Assembly: GCA_945920185.1 (NCBI GenBank)
Contig: CAMEJP010000014.1
Location: 1-41,817, forward strand
From: an uncultured Eubacterium sp.
GTDB taxonomy: Bacteria; Bacillota; Clostridia; Lachnospirales; Lachnospiraceae
Length of the DNA: 41,817 nucleotides
Direction: 5' to 3'
Within the stretch, counting starts at the first letter, position 1, and each line of letters opens with the position of its first letter. A program made the position numbers and the translations under genes. The notes beneath the pieces are model-generated. The model was not told the DNA's origin. It saw only the letters and a program-made list of their open reading frames with translations, and ran no database searches. This document shows, one piece after another, positions 35,738 to 41,817 of the stretch.

Positions 35738-35859
35738 GGTATGCTGATTGTCGCATACGGCTATTTGTGCCGCAGGCACCACAAATAGCCTTTATCGCAG
35801 AGCCAAATCTGACATTTGACTCGCGGTTCCTTCGGCACTAAAGTGCCTGCGGAATGGAG
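35738..35859 (+). ncRNA. Intergenic structured element, copy B (candidate pseudoknotted leader)
   Basis: P1 is an 11-bp perfect stem (35759-35769 with 35780-35790, GGCTATTTGTG/CACAAATAGCC). Its whole 10-nt loop CCGCAGGCAC (35770-35779) is the exact complement of GTGCCTGCGG at 35843-35852, directly before the AATGGAGA ribosome binding site. Hairpin P2 (35797-35808 with 35814-35824) lies between. A GTATGC/GCATAC hairpin precedes P1. The 3' pseudoknot strand can alternatively pair with GGCAC at 35834-35838. The element lies between serS and the DUF3881-like gene. Confidence 0.6.
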
Positions 35860-35865
35860 AAAAAT

Positions 35866-36732
35866 ATGCATGCGTATCTGCGTTCCGTAGGATTTAAACA
35901 TTCATCAAAGCAGCAGGTTGAAAAGCTGGTGAAAGAAGGCATTGCAGCGGCCTTGGCGGATAACAGGGTAAAATATCATGCGGACAGGAAAAAAGCATTT
36001 TTACGGATTCCGGTTTCCAAATTTTTTGGAGTGTCGGTGGTGTGCGATTATGTGAAACGTGATAGGCTTAAGGCAGATTACTGTATGCCGTATCTCGTTC
36101 CGCTTTTTGATATAAAGGTGGACAGCATATACGTCGAAAGACACAGTTTTCAGGAGTCATTTGGTATGATGTGTGACGATATCAAGGAGGATTCAACCAT
36201 TGTCTGTACTCTTGAAAATGCTTACGATATAAGTCTTGACCCTTCGATTATTACGGAGTTAAAGAGCGTCAGTGTCGGTTTGTCAGCATTTTGTGCGGAG
36301 GGAACAATACTTCTTCCGATAAGAAAACTTCCTCCTGACGAAGAAATGAAGAAGAGACAGGAAAGACGTGAATATATAAAGCAGGCAAAGGAAGGCAATC
36401 AAAAGGCGATAGAGTATCTTACCCTTGAGGATTTTGATACGCTTAATTCCATAGCCAGACGTGTTGATACAGAAGATATATTTTCAATAGTGGAGACCAC
36501 GTTCATTCCGTGCGGCGTTGAGTGTGACACTTACTCCATAGTGGGTGAGATAATGAGTTTTACGTGCGTATCTAACGAAGAAACGGGTGAAACTGTTGTA
36601 AATATGCTGGTAGAATGTAATGATGTTACTTTTAATGTAGCTGTAAACAAAGAGGATTTGACAGGTGAGCCGAAGGTTGGCAGACGTTTTAAAGGCAGAG
36701 TGTGGCTTACGGGGCGGGTTTTTCTAAAATGA
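35866..36732 (+). CDS. DUF3881-like conserved protein
   Basis: About 288 residues starting MHAYLRSVGFKHSSKQQVEK, soluble, with no signal peptide or membrane segment. The N-terminus and overall make-up resemble the Lachnospiraceae-associated DUF3881 family; this assignment is from memory and moderately sure. No catalytic motif is visible. The ATG at 35866 is 6-7 nt after GGAG; an in-frame ATG at 35854 overlaps that site. Element B lies directly upstream, and the LRR protein gene starts 22 nt downstream. Confidence 0.7.
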   Translation: MHAYLRSVGFKHSSKQQVEKLVKEGIAAALADNRVKYHADRKKAFLRIPVSKFFGVSVVCDYVKRDRLKADYCMPYLVPLFDIKVDSIYVERHSFQESFGMMCDDIKEDSTIVCTLENAYDISLDPSIITELKSVSVGLSAFCAEGTILLPIRKLPPDEEMKKRQERREYIKQAKEGNQKAIEYLTLEDFDTLNSIARRVDTEDIFSIVETTFIPCGVECDTYSIVGEIMSFTCVSNEETGETVVNMLVECNDVTFNVAVNKEDLTGEPKVGRRFKGRVWLTGRVFLK

Positions 36733-36754
36733 CCTTTTGAAATGGAGAGAAGAT

Positions 36755-37981
36755 ATGAAAAAAGCGTTAGCAGTTATCGGTATTGTTTTGGGTGTGGGAC
36801 TTTTTGGCGTAGGACTTTTTTGGTTTGCGACAAAAGATGATGAGCATTTTGTGGATAACCATGCGGGTGCCGTGTGGAAGCCCCTTGATGATGATGAGTC
36901 AGCGGTGCAGACTGACCATAACGGCGTGGCACAGATTGGCGGAAATCAGGGAAATAACAACCATACAGGCAGTCAGGGCGGTGAGCCGAGCAATGAAAGT
37001 AAGATTGACCCTGAGAATAGTTATGGCGGCGGTTCAAGTGGCGGAAATTCCGGACAGAGTTCTTCAGGCGGAAATTCCGGAGGGCAAAAGACCACGGCAT
37101 ACATACCGACATTTGATTGGGGCAACAACAATCGGGAAAGTTCGACTTCAAATAACTATGGAACATGGGAGACCCTTCCAAATGGTGGCGGAAACGGTAA
37201 CGAAAATACTTCAGGCAACAAAGCTACCACTACATATGCGAGAACAGGAAATTATAACGGTTTTGAGTACAGCATAGACAGATACGGTTCTGTGACCATA
37301 ACGGGTTATACAGGCTCTTCAAAGAGTATTTCCATACCGTCCAAAATAGAAGGCTACAATGTACTCTTTATCGGAGCAGAGGCATTTATGGACAAGGGAT
37401 TGACCTCCATAACCATTCCTAATACCGTGGTATCCATAAACAGTATGGCATTTGCAGGAAACTGTACGGATGGCAGCGTAAGCGTGAGCATTCCGTCAAG
37501 TGTAAGCAGCATCGGCGACGGTGCGTTTGCAGGAATAAATGTTACAAGTGCGGGAACCGGTTACAGCATAGACTGCGGTTGTGTGTATTACGGAGGAAGA
37601 CTTATAAGTGCAAGCGGTCTTCAGTCAGCAGGATATACTTCAAGTAACAGAACTTATATAGTGCGTTCCGGAACTACTGCCATAGGATACGGCGCATTCT
37701 ACGGATGCAGACAGTTACAGTATATAGAGCTTCCGCAGAGTCTTACGGCTATCGGAAAGTATGCTTTCTATAACTGCAGCTCTCTTAAGAATACGATGAC
37801 TCTTCCTGTCGGGGTTACATTTATAGAGGCAGGAACCTTTAAAGGCTGTGATTCCTTAAGTACCGTGATCTTTACCTATGTCACTCAGGCGGTTATTGAT
37901 TCCAAGGAGTACATTTACAATACTTCTGCATTTGACAGTCATACGGCACTTCTTGCTGCCGATGGCACGAGAATAAAATAG
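36755..37981 (+). CDS. BspA-type leucine-rich-repeat surface protein
   Basis: About 408 residues. An N-terminal hydrophobic signal/anchor (ALAVIGIVLGVGLFGVGLFW) is followed by a flexible region of roughly 120 residues rich in Gly, Ser and Asn. From about residue 170 there are LRR_5 repeats of the BspA/Treponema type (ISIPSKIEGYNVLFIGAEAF, LTSITIPNTVVSINSMAF, YIELPQSLTAIGKYAFYNCS). Such proteins sit on the cell surface and often bind host or bacterial ligands. No sortase motif is seen. The ATG at 36755 follows GGAGAGAAGAT. Confidence 0.88.
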   Translation: MKKALAVIGIVLGVGLFGVGLFWFATKDDEHFVDNHAGAVWKPLDDDESAVQTDHNGVAQIGGNQGNNNHTGSQGGEPSNESKIDPENSYGGGSSGGNSGQSSSGGNSGGQKTTAYIPTFDWGNNNRESSTSNNYGTWETLPNGGGNGNENTSGNKATTTYARTGNYNGFEYSIDRYGSVTITGYTGSSKSISIPSKIEGYNVLFIGAEAFMDKGLTSITIPNTVVSINSMAFAGNCTDGSVSVSIPSSVSSIGDGAFAGINVTSAGTGYSIDCGCVYYGGRLISASGLQSAGYTSSNRTYIVRSGTTAIGYGAFYGCRQLQYIELPQSLTAIGKYAFYNCSSLKNTMTLPVGVTFIEAGTFKGCDSLSTVIFTYVTQAVIDSKEYIYNTSAFDSHTALLAADGTRIK

Positions 37982-37991
37982 AATTAGGCAC

Positions 37992-38020
37992 TTGACTAAT
38001 CAGCTCAATCATTATAGAAT
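37992..38020 (+). promoter_or_regulatory. Promoter of tRNA-Arg
   Basis: TTGACT (37992-37997), a 17-nt spacer and TAGAAT (38015-38020), ending 23 nt before the mature tRNA 5' end. Confidence 0.75.
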
Positions 38021-38043
38021 AGAAAAGGACTGTTTAAAGTCGT

Positions 38044-38115
38044 GCTTCCATAGTTAAATGGATATAACAGGCCCCTCCTAAGGGTCAGTTGCCAGTTCGA
38101 TTCTGGCTGGGAGTA
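38044..38115 (+). tRNA. tRNA-Arg (anticodon CCT)
   Basis: A full cloverleaf can be folded. The acceptor stem is 38044-38050 with 38108-38114 and includes two G-U pairs, one at the terminal position. The D arm is GTTA/TAAC, and the anticodon stem is GGCCC/GGGTC with loop CTCCTAA (anticodon CCT at 38077-38079). The T arm is GCCAG/CTGGC with loop TTCGATT. The discriminator is A and CCA is not encoded. It reads AGG codons and is a single-gene unit with its own promoter and terminator. Confidence 0.9.
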
Positions 38116-38119
38116 TTAT

Positions 38120-38153
38120 TGCCAAAGGCTTTTTATGGCTTTTGGCATTTTTT
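38120..38153 (+). terminator. Terminator of tRNA-Arg
   Basis: A 10-bp stem (TGCCAAAGGC with GCTTTTGGCA, one G-U) is followed by six T and lies 4 nt beyond the tRNA. Confidence 0.88.
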
Positions 38154-38199
38154 GTTATACGGGAAGTTTTTTGCACTATCAGGAGAAAAGAGTGACAAT

Positions 38200-39150
38200 A
38201 TGGAATACATTGTGCTTGATTTAGAGTGGAATCAGTGCCCAAAAGGAAAAGAATTCGGAGAAAGGCAGCTGCCTTTTGAGATAATAGAAATAGGTGCTGT
38301 TAAGCTCAACGAAAAACTGAATATTGTCAGCAGTTTTAACCGGTACATAAAGCCACAGGTGTACACCGAGCTTCACAGCATAGTGAAGGATATAATAAAG
38401 GTGGATGTGAAGAAGATAGAAAACGGTGAGAGTTTTGTGTCGGTAATCAGGAAGTTTCTTGAGTGGTGCGGTGAAGACTATATATTCTGCACATGGGGTC
38501 AGACGGACCTTTATGAGCTTCAGCGGAATATGAAATATTTCGGTGTTGAGATACCTTTTGAAACGCCGCTTATTTACTATGACATTCAGAAATTTTACAG
38601 TATACTTAAGGAAGACGGCAAGAAAAGAAGCACTCTTGAAAGTGTGGTTGAAGAACTTAACATTCCAAAGAAATCAGATTTTCATAATGCCTTAAGTGAC
38701 GCACATTACACGGCACTTGTATGTAAGAGTATAGATTTCTATTCGGTAAAAAACAGGTTTTCGATTGATTATTACCACGTACCGGGTGCGCGAAGCGAGG
38801 AAATATATGCCCGTTATGATACTTATGAAAAGTATATTTCAAAGGGGTACGATACAAGGGAGTGTCTTACAAAGGACCGCGTGATTTTTACCGGAAAATG
38901 CTATATATGCGGTCGCACCATGAAGAAAAAGACGGGGTGGTTTCTTAACGGCAATCATGGTTACTACTATCTTGGCTGTTGTGAGGAGCATGGCTATATA
39001 AAGGGGCGTATGCGAATTAAGCAGTCTGATGACGGCAGATATTTTGCGGTAAGGATACTTAAGGCGACTGATGAAGCCGGAGCGCAGAAAATGCTTATAA
39101 GGCAGGCAGACATAATAAGAAAGCGCAGAGAGAAAAGAAAGGAAGATTAA
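38200..39150 (+). CDS. DEDDh 3'-5' exonuclease-like protein with cysteine-rich C-terminal module
   Basis: About 316 residues from ATG 38200. The N-terminal RNase T/DnaQ-type exonuclease domain has ExoI VLDLEWNQ (D-x-E), ExoII around TWGQTDLYELQRN and ExoIII HNALSDAHYTAL (H and D ligands), resembling KapD-type enzymes. From about residue 225 a second module carries CYICGRTM and GYYYLGCCEEHGY (CxxC ... CC...H), probably a zinc site. An upstream extension to 38089 is open but runs through the tRNA and its terminator, so it is rejected. AGGAG lies 14 nt before the ATG, a long spacing. The substrate (DNA or RNA) is unknown. Confidence 0.87.
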   Translation: MEYIVLDLEWNQCPKGKEFGERQLPFEIIEIGAVKLNEKLNIVSSFNRYIKPQVYTELHSIVKDIIKVDVKKIENGESFVSVIRKFLEWCGEDYIFCTWGQTDLYELQRNMKYFGVEIPFETPLIYYDIQKFYSILKEDGKKRSTLESVVEELNIPKKSDFHNALSDAHYTALVCKSIDFYSVKNRFSIDYYHVPGARSEEIYARYDTYEKYISKGYDTRECLTKDRVIFTGKCYICGRTMKKKTGWFLNGNHGYYYLGCCEEHGYIKGRMRIKQSDDGRYFAVRILKATDEAGAQKMLIRQADIIRKRREKRKED

Positions 39151-39158
39151 AAGATATT

Positions 39159-39911
39159 ATGGTAAAAAAGATATTATTATTTTTAACAATTATTGTATGT
39201 ATCGGAATTACCGGATGTGAGAAAGGGGCTTCTGATGAAGATTATAAGTTATTGCAAAATGCTGAATGGGAACATTATAACTCTGTGACCGGTGAGATGG
39301 AAATTATCAGCTTCAGTAAGAAAAAGGAATTTTCATATCATTGTGTATGCGGTGAACCTGTAGGAGATTCAGATGTATATGACAAGTATTCTTATACCAA
39401 AGAGGGTAATATAATCATTAAATCATCATCTGACAAAAAGACGATAGATGTATTGCACATAGATGAGATATGTCTCTTAATTAAGATGGATGGAAAAGTT
39501 ATTGAATTTTTCAACAGTGATAAAGTAAAAAGCAGATGGGAACATGGAAGCCTCTATTACTGTGATAAATGTACAGAATATATAAAAGGTTGTTCAGGGT
39601 ATGATTCTGTAGTTGAAATCAGTATGGATGGAATTGTTCTGGCACCGGAAGATTATGGTACGGATGGCAAAGAATATGCAGATTTTTTAAGAACTGTTCA
39701 GCTGGCAGAGGATGTCGAATTTTACAAATTAGATGTTGATATGGTTAAGGATGAAAATGATGTATTTAAAAGCCACGACTGTACGTATGAAGAAATATCT
39801 AAAGAGAGCCTTGCAGATATGAATACTAAATCCGGTATGGAAGCATTTATATGGTATAATGATAATGCTCAGATTTCAAAAGTTGTTTTCTATGAAGAAA
39901 CAGTAAAGTGA
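39159..39911 (+). CDS. Putative lipoprotein of unknown function
   Basis: The 250-residue protein has a lipoprotein signal peptide (MVKKILLFLTIIVCIGITGC, lipobox ITGC with cysteine 20). The mature part is acidic and lysine-rich with several cysteines (HCVCGEP, YYCDKCTEYIKGC), suggesting a small metal or disulfide site. I do not recognise a family. It starts 8 nt after the exonuclease gene and is followed by a terminator. Confidence 0.8.
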   Translation: MVKKILLFLTIIVCIGITGCEKGASDEDYKLLQNAEWEHYNSVTGEMEIISFSKKKEFSYHCVCGEPVGDSDVYDKYSYTKEGNIIIKSSSDKKTIDVLHIDEICLLIKMDGKVIEFFNSDKVKSRWEHGSLYYCDKCTEYIKGCSGYDSVVEISMDGIVLAPEDYGTDGKEYADFLRTVQLAEDVEFYKLDVDMVKDENDVFKSHDCTYEEISKESLADMNTKSGMEAFIWYNDNAQISKVVFYEETVK

Positions 39912-39943
39912 CATTTCCGAGAGACAACTCTTAAAGAGTCATT

Positions 39944-39977
39944 AAAGGGACATTTTCTATGATGAAATGTCCCTTTT
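39944..39977. terminator. Terminator between convergent genes
   Basis: A 12-bp perfect stem (AAAGGGACATTT with AAATGTCCCTTT), a 9-nt loop and T-rich or A-rich flanks on both sides. It can serve the lipoprotein gene (plus) and the carboxypeptidase gene (minus). Confidence 0.85.
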
Positions 39978-40022
39978 AGATATCTTTTGTTACAGGTTCT
40001 GAGAGATTACCGTCTGTTTATC

Positions 40023-41369
40023 TTATAGCCTTCTTCTGCGAAGTCTTTTTCTTGTTCTTGCTTTCTGCTTTTTTGCAATGCCGTAATCTGTTTTGTTCAT
40101 TATAATTATATGTGCGATTATTGCTATGATAACGGCGATGGCACCGAATATTGCGAGGACAATCCAAAAGTTTATTATGCGGTACTGTTTATCCGCAGTC
40201 TGTTCTTCTTTTTCGGATACAATAAACGGAAGGTTGGAGCTGTTCGCTGCATCTGCTGAAGATACGATTACATTTTCCGTAGCCAGAACGTGGTCAAAAT
40301 ATTTAAACGTAACTGTTGCAAAAGAAGAGTCCGAAAAATCGGCGTGTGCGGTAATGTTTGAACTGTCTGCACCTATAGGGAGCAGGACATACAGGTTATT
40401 TTCAAGGCACAGGGTCTTTTTGTCATTGCCGAAAAAATCATCAGGTACATATGTAGAGGCAGCGCCTGAGGTGTAGGAAGCAAATGTGTCATTTGTTATG
40501 GCAGTCTTTTCAAAGTTGTTGAAGCCATATTCAAAAAGGCTTGTGGTGTCGGTATAGCGGTCGTCTGCCGTTGAGCGCATAACGACGCATATAAGGCGGA
40601 CACCGTTCTTTTTTGCAAAGCTTATAAGTGTATAGCCTGCCTCCTCAGTATAACCTGTTTTTCCGCCCACGGCATATTCGTAGTAATAGCTTCTGTTTTT
40701 AAGAAGCGCATGCTTGTTGCGAAGGTATCGTACCGACTTGTATTTATTTGTAGGAGCTATCTGATAGGTGGCGGTATCGGAACAGATGGAGGTAAACAGC
40801 GAGTTGTCAAAACAGGCTCTTCCTATCATTGCCAAATCATAGCAGGTGGTGTAATGGTTGTTGTCATGAAGACCGTTTGTGTTGGCAAAATGCGTGTCCA
40901 ATGCACCAAGTTCTTTTGCCCGTGTATTCATAAGCTCTACAAAGCGTTCGGTGCTGCCGCTTATATACTCGCCTATACCAAAACACGCCTCGTTTGCCGA
41001 TTCCATAAGAATAGCGCGAAGAGTCTGCTCTACCGTAAGCTGTTCTCCGGTAAGTATTCCGATGTTGGAATCACTCATTGTGTAGCTGTGTGCCGCCTCG
41101 TAAGAAAATGTTACGGTATCGCCGAGATTGCAGTTTTCGATAGTGAGAAGTGCAGTCATTATCTTTGTGACACTTGCCGGAAAACTTCTTTGGTGGCTTT
41201 CCTTTTCGTAAAGGATTTCTCCGGTATCGGCGTCTATAAGTATGGCATTTTCCGAAACAATTTCGGGAGGATTTGGCCAGTCCCCATCTTTTGCATATGC
41301 GTTACATGGAGTGGACAGTATGGTCATAACGGCAAGAATGCCTGATAAAAAGGTATATCTTAATTTCAT
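40023..41369 (-). CDS. Serine-type D-Ala-D-Ala carboxypeptidase (PBP5/DacF type)
   Basis: The 448-residue protein has a signal peptide (about 1-26, ending NAYA). The catalytic SxxK is in FPASVTKIMTALL, SxN in ESANEACFGIGEY and KTG in VGGKTGYTEEAGY. A C-terminal PBP5-like beta domain, a membrane anchor (about 405-430) and a basic tail KKQKARTRKRLRRRRL follow. It trims the terminal D-Ala from peptidoglycan stem peptides outside the membrane. The C-terminal transmembrane helix replaces the usual amphipathic anchor. GGAG precedes the ATG by 6 nt. Confidence 0.94.
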   Translation of the reverse strand: MKLRYTFLSGILAVMTILSTPCNAYAKDGDWPNPPEIVSENAILIDADTGEILYEKESHQRSFPASVTKIMTALLTIENCNLGDTVTFSYEAAHSYTMSDSNIGILTGEQLTVEQTLRAILMESANEACFGIGEYISGSTERFVELMNTRAKELGALDTHFANTNGLHDNNHYTTCYDLAMIGRACFDNSLFTSICSDTATYQIAPTNKYKSVRYLRNKHALLKNRSYYYEYAVGGKTGYTEEAGYTLISFAKKNGVRLICVVMRSTADDRYTDTTSLFEYGFNNFEKTAITNDTFASYTSGAASTYVPDDFFGNDKKTLCLENNLYVLLPIGADSSNITAHADFSDSSFATVTFKYFDHVLATENVIVSSADAANSSNLPFIVSEKEEQTADKQYRIINFWIVLAIFGAIAVIIAIIAHIIIMNKTDYGIAKKQKARTRKRLRRRRL

Positions 41370-41463
41370 AAAAATCTCCGTTCTAAAGCGTAAATCAGTG
41401 TATCATTATGGGTTTCTTATCTTCATAGTATATAGCATTTTGCCATTCGTGGCAATTCTTTTA

Positions 41464-41492
41464 TTGAAAATACGGGGTAAACTGTATATAAT
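41464..41492 (+). promoter_or_regulatory. Sigma-A promoter of trmB
   Basis: TTGAAA (41464-41469), a 17-nt spacer and TATAAT (41487-41492), about 41 nt before the trmB start and divergent from the carboxypeptidase gene. Confidence 0.8.
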
Positions 41493-41532
41493 AGTGATAA
41501 ATAAAACAAAGTAACGAAATGAGAGAAGAAAT

Positions 41533-41817
41533 ATGCGTTTAAGAAATGTCAGAGGCTCTAAAGAAGCCATGGTTGAGAGTGAATATGTGTTTACCGAGCT
41601 TGAGGGTTTAAAGGGAAAATGGAATGAGATATTCGGAAATGATAATCCCGTTCATATAGAAATAGGCATGGGAAAGGGAAAATTTATAACCACTCTTGCC
41701 ACAGAGAATCCTGATATAAATTATGTCGGAATAGAGAAATATTCAAGCGTCTTGATAAGGGCGGTTGAGAAGCAAAATGAGCTTAAACTTCCTAATCTTA
41801 AGTTTATAAGAATGGAT
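41533..41817 (+). CDS. trmB: tRNA (guanine-N7-)-methyltransferase TrmB (partial, 5' end)
   Basis: The first 95 codons are present before the window ends. The protein starts MRLRNVRGSKEAM and shows the SAM-binding VHIEIGMGKGKFI and NYVGIEKYSSVLIRA motifs of TrmB, which makes m7G46 in tRNA. The Shine-Dalgarno is weak (GAGAGAAG). Confidence 0.93.
   Translation, partial: MRLRNVRGSKEAMVESEYVFTELEGLKGKWNEIFGNDNPVHIEIGMGKGKFITTLATENPDINYVGIEKYSSVLIRAVEKQNELKLPNLKFIRMD

Noticed and set aside
38089-38199. Upstream extension of the exonuclease ORF
   Set aside because: It would translate through the end of tRNA-Arg and its terminator; the exonuclease domain starts right at the ATG at 38200.
40710-41345. 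211-codon plus-strand ORF opposite the carboxypeptidase gene
   Set aside because: It is antisense to a gene with all three penicillin-binding motifs and has no supporting features.

Overview
This window is the chromosomal replication-origin neighbourhood of a low-GC Gram-positive bacterium, most likely a Lachnospiraceae member (Clostridia). The evidence is the Firmicutes core order (gyrA-gyrB-recF-S4 protein-dnaN-dnaA, oriC, rpmH-rnpA-yidD-yidC-jag-mnmE-mnmG-rsmG-parA-parB), two-subunit class I fumarase genes attached to the gyrase operon, a Rex-type operator at adhE, and a DUF3881-like protein. The genus cannot be resolved from the sequence alone.

Left arm (1-12.9 kb, all minus strand, reading away from oriC): dnaA, dnaN, an S4-domain protein, recF, gyrB, gyrA, then fumarase alpha and beta and a TerB-like/AAA+ ATPase whose starts overlap the preceding stops. 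A rho-independent terminator follows. Beyond it lie an ECF sigma factor and an overlapping membrane-protein gene that runs off the left edge.

Origin (about 11.2-13.3 kb): bipartite. DnaA-box clusters lie on both sides of dnaA. The dnaA-dnaN gap contains tandem degenerate DnaA boxes, a DnaA-trio-like tract and an AT-rich stretch, in the order seen in the Bacillus subtilis unwinding element.

Right arm (13.2-24.9 kb, plus strand): ribosomal protein L34, RNase P protein, membrane insertion factors, Jag, tRNA modification enzymes and RsmG. Next come a DegS-like coiled-coil protein without a kinase domain and a LuxR-type response regulator, then two perfect parS sites at the parA promoter, parA, parB, a DUF4446 gene and an APH-fold kinase.

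Accessory stretch (25-34.3 kb): a GntR(YtrA)-regulated ABC exporter operon and adhE read toward the origin. They are followed on the plus strand by a cyclic-di-GMP-I riboswitch with an overlapping terminator, controlling a membrane-anchored S41-like protein. Behind that are remnants of a metallopeptidase gene, two tiny membrane ORFs and a CPBP-family protein.

Right end (34.4-41.8 kb): serS, a DUF3881-like gene, a BspA-type leucine-rich-repeat surface protein, tRNA-Arg(CCU), a DEDDh exonuclease with a cysteine-rich tail, a lipoprotein, a D-Ala-D-Ala carboxypeptidase (minus strand) and the start of trmB.

The most novel-looking signal is a pair of about 150-nt intergenic elements, mnmG-rsmG and serS-DUF3881. 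They share a hairpin whose loop is fully complementary to a segment just before the downstream ribosome binding site. The loop and its distal partner differ between copies but change together, which is what a pseudoknotted RNA would show.
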